From Bacteroidota bacterium (GTDB lineage Bacteria; Bacteroidota; Bacteroidia; Cytophagales; Cyclobacteriaceae), in assembly GCA_023428695.1 (NCBI GenBank), contig JAEYWY010000031.1, positions 1-64,000 on the forward strand: 64,000 nt of DNA, written 5' to 3'. This document shows positions 15,701 through 25,800 of this stretch, in pieces. The notes beneath the pieces are model-generated. The model had not been told where the DNA came from, searched no databases, and saw only the letters and a list, made by a program, of their open reading frames with translations. Position 1 is the first letter of the stretch, and each line of letters begins with the position of its first letter. Position numbers and translations under genes: made by a program.

Positions 15701-18700
15701 ATGCGTTATTTTAAGCTTTCCATTGCGGGTATTATTTGTTTTTGTTCTTTCCATCTCTTTGCTCAATCCGCCGGCGATTATCGGTCGGTAGGGTCCGGCC
15801 CATGGACAACCCCGGCCAATTGGGAGCGATTCGATGGACTAATATGGCAAACCTCACCGGCACCGCCGTCCTCCGGGGACGGAATTATCCTCATCCAGAC
15901 CGGACATGTGATCAGCGTTTCCAATGGAGTCAGCGTTACGGCTGATCAGGTAATTCTATTAGGGGGCCTTACTATCGATGCTGGCGGTGAACTTGCGATT
16001 GCCGACGGTTCCGGCGTTGACCTGAGCATTGTTGGATTCAATTCGGTTGTTACGGTAAACGGAACACTCATTCGTCACAACCTTTCTCAGATAAGCAATT
16101 TATTCACAGCTGACGCAATCCTTTTCAATTCCGGCGCTGTTTACGACCATCGCTATACAACCACGATCGGAGATATGCCTCCCTGCAGATGGGATGCCAA
16201 TTCCACCATCTTATTTTCGGGATTCACCAATACGACTCAAATAGACGCCAACAATACCTGGGCGAACACCTATGGCCACGTAACCTTCAACGCTCCGGGG
16301 CAACGCGCCCTGGTCAATTTTGCGGGTAACCTCACCACCATTGCCGGCGATCTGAATGTGCTGAGCACGGGAACGAACGCTGTTCAACTCAGCAACAGCG
16401 AAAACCTGAACCTGACTATTGGCGGAAACCTCACAATTTCCGGAACTGCGCGATTAATCTTCAGCGTATCCGGCGATGTGGCAGCGGATATTGCGGGTGA
16501 CATCAATTTCTCATCGGGCACTGCAGCTGCGACCTATGCCACGTTTACCGGCAGCACTACGATTAACCTCAACGGAAATCTGGTGATCAATGCACCTGCG
16601 ACAGGCCGCTTCAGGTTAGCTGGAGCGGGAACAACGGGTAATACAGTTATCAACCTTCTGGGTGACCTGAGTGTTCTTTCAGGACGACTTGAGGAGGTTG
16701 GTACGAACCCTTCACAAGGCACAATCAACTTTATTCGCAACGGGGTCCAGACGGTTACCAACACCGGCGTGATTTCGGGCTATATCAACTATTATGTCAG
16801 CCAGCAGACAACGCTGGAGTTGGGAACTTCTTCCTTGGTCGGTGCGAACCCTGCGACATTTACGCTTGATGGAGGAACCATTGTGGTCGGGTCCACATAC
16901 GCCCTTGGAGCGATCCATTCCGGAACGGCCGCCGGTAACATCCGCACGCCGAACGCACTCCGGACGTACGCGCCCGGGTCGACGATTATCTACAGAGGTT
17001 CGGCTCCCATGATGTTGGGTAGTGGCCATCCGCTGAATACCGATATCACAACGATCATCGACAACCCCGATGGAGTCAGTCTGGCCACCAACCGGGTGAT
17101 AAACCATCCCCTGATCCTTCAGTCGGGTGCACTCAATGTGAGCAACTTTACGTTGACCGTCAATTCTACGATTTCGGACGCCGGCGGTTTTCTCACCGGA
17201 ACACCACTGTCGCGTCTCTACCTTCTTGGCACTTTGGATGGCCCTATTGGTGATCTTCCCTTCCAGAGTGGCGCCGAACTCAACATCCTTACCGTCAACC
17301 GTACTGGAGAAGATGTAACAGCAACCCTTACTGGTCCTGTTACCATCCACCTGCAAGTGAACCTGACCCGTGGCACGCTGGTCAACAACGGAACACTCAC
17401 GCTGGCGGACAGTGTCGTGCTTACGCGCTATGAAACTGCCGAGTTAACCGGAAGCGCACCCGTGACTGCGCCGGGCGATACATACAACGTAACCTACCGG
17501 ACCTTCACACCGGGCGGAGGACCTTTTGCGGTTCTTACAGGCGGAGTGGAACTTCCTACTGATCCGGCAATTCTGGGCAACCTGACAATTTATGGACAAC
17601 AGTCAGGGGACCAGTTTTCACTCGATCGCGACATTACAATCAATGGTATACTATCGCTGGTGCGGGGCACGCTCAGCACAAATGAATTTGACATCGCCAT
17701 GAACGGTACAAACTGGAATGACAACGGCGGTAACCTGAACCCGGGCACCGGCGTTGTCATTTTTGGCGACAGTACCTTAGTGAACGGAACAAGCAATCCT
17801 CTTTTTGGGAATATTAGTGCGACTTCGGATGCGATCGTAGACTTTGGACGGAATTTCTCTGTTACCGGTAATGTCGATTTCGCGGCGGGAAGTGATATCC
17901 GTACCAATAATGTCGTAGCAATTCTCAGTGGCGGACAGCCCCAGGTAGTGTCAGCAAACGGAGCAACCTTCGCCAACATCAATATTGCAAAAAGCGGTAG
18001 TCAGGGTATAACACTTACGAGTCCGTTGAACCTTACCGGATTGCTTCAATTCACAAGCCCGTCTTCGGGTGTAAATCTGCAAAGCAACGGAAACCTCGTA
18101 CTCGTTTCGACGTCTGATGGTGCAGGCAGCGGTACAGCTCGTATCTACAGACTTAACGGAGGTAACCAGGTTTCCGGCGACGTAACAGTACAACGCTTTA
18201 TGTCCGGCGAGGGGCGCATCTACCGTTATATTACATCCCCGATAAGCGATGGATCGGTCGCCGATTGGATAGACGACTTCTTTGTAGGCGGATCGTTTTC
18301 CGATCCTTCACCAACGCAGAATATCTGTGGCTTGACAGCACTTTCAACCAACGCGACAATTTTTTACTATGATGAAACGGTTGGGGGCAACCAAAACCAG
18401 GGGTATGTAAACTATCCTACAGCCGGACTTGCATCAGCGAATCCGCTTGATATAGGAAGAGGGTATGCGGTATTTATCCGCGTGTGTGATGCCCCAACGG
18501 TGATTGATTACACCGGGACAATTAACAGCGGCACCATCACGTTGCCAGTGACTTACACAAACAATGATGTAAACGGTGTGGGTTGGAACCTCGTTGGTAA
18601 CCCGTACCCATGCCCGGTTGATTGGGACGCCGGCTGGACCAAAACGCGTGTTTCTCCAATCATCGTAATCAATGATAATGGCGGTGGAATACACCGGTAT

Positions 18701-20227
18701 TATGAAGCAGGCGTAACGGATGACATTCCTAACGGACAGCTCGCGATTGGTCAGGCTTTCTGGGTTCGTGCGACTGCGGCTAACCCTATTCTGCGCGTGA
18801 CTGAAAACTCGAAAATAACCACAGTGCCTGAATTCTTCCGCGAAGGATCTCCGGCGATTCCTTCGTTCTACCTCGCATTGTCAAATGGCGTCGCGGAAGA
18901 CAAGTCCTATGTCAAGACAGTAGCCGGAGCGCTTAACGGTCTCGACGATTTTGATGCACCCAAGATTATCAATCCATTGTTCAGTATGTATACCGTTGCG
19001 AATGATAATGTTCCGATGGCGATTAATGCAATTGAGGACTTGAAGTGCGGCTCTGAACTTCGCGTGGGACTTAACGGTCTTGGAAGAGGTACGTACACAT
19101 TCAGTCTCAATACGCGCGGATTCTTTGAAGACCTCCAGTTCGTCTTGATCGATAAGGTATTGAACAAGGAACTTGTTCTGGACAACAAGGTCTATGAGTT
19201 CTCCATTACTGAAGATATGAAAGGTGCAGTCAACGACAGGTTCGTACTTCGCATAGAGCAAAAAACATTTGCACCGGTTGACATTACTTCGGCAACGGCC
19301 TGTGGAACACAATCCGAGATCGTGCTTAACAATGTTGTGAGCAAAGCGAAGTTTAGCGTGTGGACCGTTGACGGTATGCGCATAAGTGACTTTGTGGCTG
19401 CTGAAGGCAAGTCGCTAACCATTCATTTCGCATCAGAGTCCCTTGCCATGGGCGACAATGAATTAGTTGTGATGGCTACGGGTTCGTGCGGAACAGATGT
19501 CCCGGCTTCTGGTGCATTCACACTGACGCGGCAGGCGGAACATACTGTTGATGTGGCAACCACATGGAATTGCGCTGAAGGATCGGCAATACTTGTTGCA
19601 AATACCGGCTTTGGTGACGACGCTATTCGCTGGTACGAACAGGAATTGGATGTTGAACCACTTCACGTCGGTGCGACTTTTGAAACACCGGCTATTGCCA
19701 AGAACAAGACATACTTCGTTGAAGCGCTGACAGCAGGGGGCTGCGTTACCAGCCGTACACCGGTAGCTGTTGTTGCGCCTCAATTTACGCCTCCTACACT
19801 TGAAGTTGAGGGCAACACGCTTAAATCAAATTACGCGGAAGGCAATAGATGGTTCCTTAACGGCGTTGAGGTTTTTGGCCGGACCAATGATCGTCTGAGA
19901 ATGACTAACGCTGGAGAATACGTACTCATGGTGGCGGTCAACGGTTGCGAGATCACCCTTTCGCATATGCTGGAGACGAGCATTCGTGGATTGGACGTCT
20001 ATCCGAACCCTGCGACGAACCGGATCTTTCTGGATGGCATAACGGACGACGTGCTGACGATTGATATAGTAAGCCCGGCAGGTGTGAAGATTACAACAGT
20101 TTACAGGAAAAGCCGTGACTTTGACGGACATGTCAATATTGAATCTTTGCCAAATGGTGTATATTTGCTGATCGTGATCACGACAACCGAGAAGCAGATA
20201 CACCGGATTATTAAGACCGACAAATGA
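15701..20227 (+). CDS. Giant secreted adhesin-like protein with T9SS C-terminal domain
   Basis: 1508 residues. Signal peptide (MRYFKLSIAGIICFCSFHLFA), then a G8-like start (GSGPWTTPANWERFDG ... GDGIILIQTGHVISV), then some 700 residues of parallel-beta-helix-like repeats full of N-G-T-L and G-N-L-T turns. A module opening GDVTVQRFMSGEGRIYRY near 830 recurs in the paralogue at 22866. A cysteine-bearing region follows, and the end is a type A T9SS sorting domain (VYPNPATNRIF ... LPNGVYLLIV ... HRIIKTDK). By family knowledge it crosses the outer membrane by T9SS and is attached to, or released at, the surface. Its stop overlaps the start of the small sorting-signal gene. Confidence 0.88.
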   Translation: MRYFKLSIAGIICFCSFHLFAQSAGDYRSVGSGPWTTPANWERFDGLIWQTSPAPPSSGDGIILIQTGHVISVSNGVSVTADQVILLGGLTIDAGGELAIADGSGVDLSIVGFNSVVTVNGTLIRHNLSQISNLFTADAILFNSGAVYDHRYTTTIGDMPPCRWDANSTILFSGFTNTTQIDANNTWANTYGHVTFNAPGQRALVNFAGNLTTIAGDLNVLSTGTNAVQLSNSENLNLTIGGNLTISGTARLIFSVSGDVAADIAGDINFSSGTAAATYATFTGSTTINLNGNLVINAPATGRFRLAGAGTTGNTVINLLGDLSVLSGRLEEVGTNPSQGTINFIRNGVQTVTNTGVISGYINYYVSQQTTLELGTSSLVGANPATFTLDGGTIVVGSTYALGAIHSGTAAGNIRTPNALRTYAPGSTIIYRGSAPMMLGSGHPLNTDITTIIDNPDGVSLATNRVINHPLILQSGALNVSNFTLTVNSTISDAGGFLTGTPLSRLYLLGTLDGPIGDLPFQSGAELNILTVNRTGEDVTATLTGPVTIHLQVNLTRGTLVNNGTLTLADSVVLTRYETAELTGSAPVTAPGDTYNVTYRTFTPGGGPFAVLTGGVELPTDPAILGNLTIYGQQSGDQFSLDRDITINGILSLVRGTLSTNEFDIAMNGTNWNDNGGNLNPGTGVVIFGDSTLVNGTSNPLFGNISATSDAIVDFGRNFSVTGNVDFAAGSDIRTNNVVAILSGGQPQVVSANGATFANINIAKSGSQGITLTSPLNLTGLLQFTSPSSGVNLQSNGNLVLVSTSDGAGSGTARIYRLNGGNQVSGDVTVQRFMSGEGRIYRYITSPISDGSVADWIDDFFVGGSFSDPSPTQNICGLTALSTNATIFYYDETVGGNQNQGYVNYPTAGLASANPLDIGRGYAVFIRVCDAPTVIDYTGTINSGTITLPVTYTNNDVNGVGWNLVGNPYPCPVDWDAGWTKTRVSPIIVINDNGGGIHRYYEAGVTDDIPNGQLAIGQAFWVRATAANPILRVTENSKITTVPEFFREGSPAIPSFYLALSNGVAEDKSYVKTVAGALNGLDDFDAPKIINPLFSMYTVANDNVPMAINAIEDLKCGSELRVGLNGLGRGTYTFSLNTRGFFEDLQFVLIDKVLNKELVLDNKVYEFSITEDMKGAVNDRFVLRIEQKTFAPVDITSATACGTQSEIVLNNVVSKAKFSVWTVDGMRISDFVAAEGKSLTIHFASESLAMGDNELVVMATGSCGTDVPASGAFTLTRQAEHTVDVATTWNCAEGSAILVANTGFGDDAIRWYEQELDVEPLHVGATFETPAIAKNKTYFVEALTAGGCVTSRTPVAVVAPQFTPPTLEVEGNTLKSNYAEGNRWFLNGVEVFGRTNDRLRMTNAGEYVLMVAVNGCEITLSHMLETSIRGLDVYPNPATNRIFLDGITDDVLTIDIVSPAGVKITTVYRKSRDFDGHVNIESLPNGVYLLIVITTTEKQIHRIIKTDK

Positions 20228-20433
20228 GATTTTTAAGCTATTGCACTGCACTGACTTTTGCGATCCTGGTTTGGTTTTCTAGCGTTGGCATCGCTCAGCC
20301 CGCACCCGACGACCCCCCAGTGGGCGACCCCGATGAAAATCCGGTTCCGGTCACCGGGATTGAGCTGCTACTTGTTGCCGGCGGCGCCCTGGGCGGCTAC
20401 AAACTGTTCTCGAAGTCAAAAAAAGAAGAATAG
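20224..20433 (+). CDS. Small secreted protein with a PID-CTERM-like sorting signal
   Basis: 69 residues: a signal peptide (to about residue 24, ending GIAQP), a short proline/aspartate-rich linker (PAPDDPPVGDPDENPVP), then VTGIELLLVAGGALGGYK and a basic tail KLFSKSKKEE. The order motif, hydrophobic helix, basic end is that of exosortase-type sorting signals. In Bacteroidota the common form has PIDGG in place of this PVTG. The ATG overlaps the stop of the 1508-residue gene (ATGA) and the dehydratase starts 33 bases after the stop. Being a substrate of the XrtF at 10178 is inference from signal type and proximity. Confidence 0.7.
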   Translation: MRFLSYCTALTFAILVWFSSVGIAQPAPDDPPVGDPDENPVPVTGIELLLVAGGALGGYKLFSKSKKEE

Positions 20434-20466
20434 GGTTAGCGGTTTCGATTTAACACTGCTTCCAAA

Positions 20467-22377
20467 TTGGTAAACAAAGTCCTTAATCGGCTTACAATCC
20501 TTCCACGGTGGGTAATTATTTTAATTGACCTGTCGTTGATTCTCTTCGCGGTTTCGCTTGCATTCCTGCTGCGTTTTAACTTTGAAATCAACCTGGTAAT
20601 TGCATACAAACCAGCGTTCGGTATCGCGCTTACCCTCGTGGTCTCGCTGGTGTCCACGCTCATCACAAAGAGTTATGCGGGTATCGTCCGCTATACCGGG
20701 ATCCAGGACGGCATCAGAATCATCCAGACAGAGCTGCTCAGCCTTGGGATGTTACTGCTCGGAAATCTCGTCTACTACTACAATTTCGAACGGAATGCGA
20801 TCCCGTATTCGGTGATTTTTATTTCGTTTTTTATTTCATCGCTCCTGCTTTATCAGTATCGACTCATTGTAAAAACCATATTCGCGTATTACAAAGCCGA
20901 TCGTGTAACCCGCATGCCTGTGCTGATTTTCGGTGCCGGTGTTGCGGGATTCCTTACGAAACAGGCCATCGAAGCCGACCTTAGCAGCCAGTACCAGCTC
21001 GTAGGTTTCCTTGACGACAGCCTCAAGAAAACACGAAAGGATATCAATGGCACACGGATCTACTACTACGATGAACTGCCGAACCTGATCCGGAAATTCA
21101 AGGTCAAAAAACTTATCATCGCGGTAAAAAATCTTACCGTTGAAAGAAAGAACGAAATCGTTGATGACGCGCTTCGCTATAATGTCAGGGTTGGTTATGT
21201 GCCATCATTTGAAAAGTGGCTGCGCAACGACTTCGACGTTGAACAGATCAAAGACATCAACATTGAAGACCTGCTGGGACGGGAGGTCATCAAGCTGAAT
21301 AATGAATTGATTGAAGATGAAATCTTCAACCGGGTAATCTGTATCACCGGCGGCGCTGGTTCAATAGGGTCGGAGCTTGCGCGCCAGGTGCTAAGCTACA
21401 AACCTAAGGTGCTTGTACTTGTCGATCAGGCCGAGTCTCCGTTGTATGACATCGAACGCGAGCTTCGCGAAAAAAATGCGCAGACACGCATCTATGTCTT
21501 TATAGCTGATATCTGTAACCGCGACCGTGTACGAAACATATTCAGGGAATTTAAACCCGATACGGTTTTTCACGCTGCTGCCTACAAACACGTTCCCATG
21601 ATGGAGAGCAATCCGTCGGAGGCCGTAAATGTCAACATATTTGGAACACGTACACTGGCGGATCTGGCCGTCGAAATGAAGGTGAAGAAGTTTGTAATGA
21701 TCTCCACCGACAAAGCCGTAAATCCGACCAACGTGATGGGTTGCACGAAACGCATCGCCGAAATCTATGTGCAGTCACTCAATCAGCACATGGACCGCCT
21801 GGGAATAAAAACAACATCATTTATTACCACACGTTTCGGCAACGTACTCGGCTCCAATGGGTCTGTGATTCCGATCTTCCGCGAACAAATCCGCAAAGGC
21901 GGTCCGCTGACGGTGACCCACCCCGATATCACGCGCTACTTCATGACAATTCCTGAAGCCTGCGAACTTGTTCTTGAAGCCGGCGTGATGGGACGTGGCG
22001 GCGAAATCTTCATCTTCGACATGGGCAAGCCTGTTAAGGTTTACGATCTCGCAAAGCGGATGGTCATGCTCTCCGGCAAAACCGTTGACAAGGATATCGA
22101 CATCGTGTTCACCGGCCTTCGGGAAGGGGAGAAGTTGTACGAAGAATTATTGAACAACAGCGAGAACACAATACCAACTCATCACGAAAAGATTCTCAAG
22201 GCAAAGGTGTCGGAATATCTGTATGACGACATCGTTCGCTACCTCGACCTCCTTTCAGACCTGATCCACGACCGGAACGAATTGAAGATGGTTGCTCTCA
22301 TGAAGGAAATTGTTCCGGAGTACAAAAGCAATTACTCTAAGTTCGAAGTGCTTGATGTTTCGGATTCGATGCAGTAG
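20467..22377 (+). CDS. Membrane nucleotide-sugar 4,6-dehydratase (PglF/CapD/WbpM type)
   Basis: 636 residues. Four membrane helices (about 14-135), a first Rossmann domain (MPVLIFGAGVAGFLTKQA), and a second SDR domain with GGAGSIGSELARQVL, the substrate region HVPMMESNPSEAVNVN, and catalytic text STDKAVNPTNVMGCTKR. Known relatives convert UDP-GlcNAc to the 4-keto-6-deoxy sugar that starts bacillosamine-type synthesis. Two in-frame TAG codons (20431, 20437) fix the start downstream of them. The only start before the first helix is TTG at 20467; no ATG is available, which suggests weak initiation or coupling to the small gene upstream. Confidence 0.9.
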   Translation: MVNKVLNRLTILPRWVIILIDLSLILFAVSLAFLLRFNFEINLVIAYKPAFGIALTLVVSLVSTLITKSYAGIVRYTGIQDGIRIIQTELLSLGMLLLGNLVYYYNFERNAIPYSVIFISFFISSLLLYQYRLIVKTIFAYYKADRVTRMPVLIFGAGVAGFLTKQAIEADLSSQYQLVGFLDDSLKKTRKDINGTRIYYYDELPNLIRKFKVKKLIIAVKNLTVERKNEIVDDALRYNVRVGYVPSFEKWLRNDFDVEQIKDINIEDLLGREVIKLNNELIEDEIFNRVICITGGAGSIGSELARQVLSYKPKVLVLVDQAESPLYDIERELREKNAQTRIYVFIADICNRDRVRNIFREFKPDTVFHAAAYKHVPMMESNPSEAVNVNIFGTRTLADLAVEMKVKKFVMISTDKAVNPTNVMGCTKRIAEIYVQSLNQHMDRLGIKTTSFITTRFGNVLGSNGSVIPIFREQIRKGGPLTVTHPDITRYFMTIPEACELVLEAGVMGRGGEIFIFDMGKPVKVYDLAKRMVMLSGKTVDKDIDIVFTGLREGEKLYEELLNNSENTIPTHHEKILKAKVSEYLYDDIVRYLDLLSDLIHDRNELKMVALMKEIVPEYKSNYSKFEVLDVSDSMQ

Positions 22378-22865
22378 GGAAAGTTTAGAGTTCAAAGGCA
22401 ACAGTATCGGGGCCCTCAAATGACGCATATCGCAAGCGAAATTGAGTTCGCCGTTGAATGGAGAAATTAAATGCAGGAAACGCGGAGTCGCGCAGAGAAT
22501 TTTTGTTGGATAGCAGTACTTATCGGCGAGGCGTGTTTTTTCTTTCCTCACTCTCACTCTCACTCTCACACTGTCACTCGCTCTATGCTTTCAGCAGCGG
22601 ATTAAGGAGCGCGCCGAATAGCGGTAGCACCTTCGATGAGTTCTTTGCGCCCCATTGCGCCCTGGCGTCCTTGCGGTGAAAAAAATCCACTCGGCCCGGA
22701 TGCACGAGTAAACATTTATCGGCAATCAGACTTGCAGCTTGAAGCCCGCAGACTGCAACTATTTTGCGCCTTTCCAGATAATTTCTAAATTCGTTCCGGC
22801 GGCGGGTCGTACACCCCGATACAGACCACGCCAACCGTTGTACGTAATCTTAAATTCAATTCATT
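22378..22865. repeat. Repeat-rich intergenic region
   Basis: No gene seen. Four repeat types lie here. ACGCGGAGTCGCGCAGAGAA at about 22479-22498 resembles the flanks of the GxxExxY pseudogene. A CTCACTCTCACTCT microsatellite spans 22548-22584. Positions 22641-22685 carry TTTGCGCCCCATTGCGCC ... TTGCGGTGAAAA, an inverted copy of 31161-31205. GCAGCTTGAAGCCCGCAG lies near 22734. Confidence 0.6.
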
Positions 22866-25800
22866 ATGATCTGCAGGAAAGTTCTCCTTCTTGCTGGATT
22901 AACGTTGTGTGTGATCGTTCATGTTTCGGGGCAGGTCGTTACTTCAGCACAAAATGGTTTTTGGAATGATCCTTCCACATGGGAAGGTGGTACTGTTCCG
23001 GCTTCCGGTAACAGTTCGTTTGTTCGCGTGATTCACGACGTTTCCCTTTCGTCAACAACAGAAGTGGGTGGGCTTGATGTGTCAGGCTCCCTTACAATCA
23101 CGTCCTCCGGATTTCTTGAACTCGTTCCGCCTCAGGGTGGAGGAATTCTTCGCGTACGCGATGGCGGCCAGCTTCGTGTTTCCGGTACACTGAGTGGTCG
23201 GGATTCCCTACAATTCGAAACAAATGCCTCGAACACGTTCTTCGAAGCCGGCGGAACATTTGTCTTTCGCGGATCTTCACGCGCCTATATTCCGCTCGCG
23301 GCCTGGGATGCAGAGTCGGTTCTGTACGTTAACGGGTTCTCTGGTAGCGGTTACGTTGCAATCGCATACAGCGAAGGCTGGAAACAGCCTTTTGGTCATG
23401 TGATTTACGAATGCCCGTTGCAAACTTCCTTCGTTGATTTCAATGGCCACCTGCGCGATATTCGCGGCGATCTTATCATTCGAAACACAAACAATCAGAG
23501 TCTGCGATTGTCAACCACCCAGCGCCCGGTACTCCGGATCGGCCGCGACCTCCTTGTTGAAGGACCGTCGGAATTTTGGGTGGCTACTACCGGCGATTCG
23601 ACACAACTTCTCATTGGGCGGAATTTTCAGTACCGTTCTACGTCCACCGGTCCGAGTTACCTTGCGACCCGCGGACGTTGTCACATGCAGGTAGGAGGGA
23701 CATTCCTCGTTGACGCAGCAGGTCCATTGCGTTTCTGCTCTGGCAGTGCCGATTCAACCGGAGTGCGCAGGTCAACGGTAGCCGTATCGGGTGATCTCAG
23801 TCTCATGCGCGGGGATTTGATCGCACCATCTCCAGGCAGAGGTACGTTCGTCTTCAATGGTTCATCGCCACAAAATGTCATCATTGGAACCTCCGTTCTT
23901 TCAGGAAGTTTTGACATGCATGTAGCTGCCGCTTCAACGGTGGACTTCGGAACCAATGTGGTGCGTATCGACAACGGCAACGTATTCATAAAAGGTCACA
24001 TTCGGGTTGGGAGTACAGATACGGGCGGGGCGCTACAAAATGGTAACGGCGGAAACCTGCGCGTGAATGGGTTTATGCGCTTTTATCCTGATGCGGCTGT
24101 CGAATACAACGGCCTCGCCAGGCAGTTCGTTGGTGACGGGCATCCGGCTGACGGAAGTGTTGACGTGATCTTCAACAATAGTAGCGGTGTACAATTGCTC
24201 GCAGATATTGTGGCGGGTAATGTTGATGTATTGTCCGGGGAACTTGACGCGAACAACCAGAGTATTGAAGCGCATGGCGATGTTCTGGTATACGAGGGCG
24301 CACAACTTTCCCATGCAGACGCCCTCACACTTTCAGGAAGGCGGAACGCACTCGTGTCATTACGCGGCGCACGAATCAACGGGTTGAATATCACAAAATC
24401 TGAACCTGCTGATATCGTTGTGGCATCGCCACTCGAAATCGGGGCGTCACTTGTTATTGTGAGCGAGAACCTGGTGCTCAATTCCAATGGTCACATCACC
24501 TTACTGTCGCGATCGGATGTTCCCGGCGGTACCGCAGGCGTTGCACGCATTCCAACCGGTAGCAGCATCACAGGTGACGTGACGGTTCAACGCTATATGA
24601 GTGGAGAGGGCAGGCTTTACAGATACCTTGCATCACCAGTCGCGAATGCATCGGTTGCTTCCATGATGGACGATTTTCCGGTGACAGGTACGTTTACAGA
24701 TGCAAGTACCGGCCCTGGAATTGCGTCGGCATCGCCCTCGTTGTTCTATTATGATCAAGGCTGGAAACCGTATCCTGTCAGCGGTATTGCAGCGGAGAAT
24801 TACCTTGCTCCGGGGCGCGGCTATGCGGCTTTCATTCGTGGTGGATCGGACCCTGTTGTCTGGGACGTATCCGGTGTGTTGAATCAAGGACCGTATGCCC
24901 TGGATGTTAGCAGAGGTGTTCAGGAAGGAGATCCGTTCCAGGGCTGGAATCTTGTTGGAAATCCATACGCTTCCCCCGTGAGGTGGGGCCACGCCGGTTG
25001 GGAGTTGCAGGACATCGGATCTTCCATCGCTGTCCGTGATAACGGCGAAAAACGATTCAGGTACACGGACGGTGAGGTTGGTGATCTCGTCAACGCGACG
25101 GTGGCATCCTGCCAGGCATTTTGGGTATATGCCACGGATGATGATCCCACACTCGTCGTTAACGAAGCCGCGAAAGCATCTGCCGATGCATCTTTCTATC
25201 GAGCTCGGGAAACGGATCATATACAACTATCGGTCACCGGACCTGAAGGTGAAGACTCAGCCTGGATTCGACTCCGCTCCGGCGCGTCGAAGGCGTTTGA
25301 TCGTTTCGATGCCGTCAAACTTCCGAATGATGACCTCTCCCTTGCAATTCTTACAACGGATAGCGTAGCGGTTGCGATCGCTGCCTCTGACGCGTTCGAT
25401 TGCAGCTCCGTGATCCCGATTTCAATTACCGGTGAGTCTGGCCAGTTCATGAAGCCCGGTGCATACAGATTCACAATCGAAACGTCGGGTATGTTGTCCG
25501 GTGCAACGATCAGGCTGATTGATCATTTCACGGCGGACACTACCTCGCTGAACACGTTCGAATTTATTGTGAGTGAGGACAAGAGGTCTGCGCACGTTAA
25601 CAGGTTCGGAATACTCGTAACGACGAGCGCGCCCGGTGAACTACCGACGGTAACCGTGCCGACGCCTTGCCAGGATACGCTCGTTCAAATCAACGTGAGC
25701 GCTTCTGAGACCGAACGTGTTGTCGCTCATCTGAATGACAAATCGTTTTATACTGACGAGTCCGGCGTACTAAACATAACAACGCCGTTCAGCGATGGTG

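Noticed and set aside
16712..17356. 214-codon minus-strand frame
   Set aside because: It is the reverse of the repetitive beta-helix part of the giant secreted protein. The repetitive codons keep the opposite strand open.
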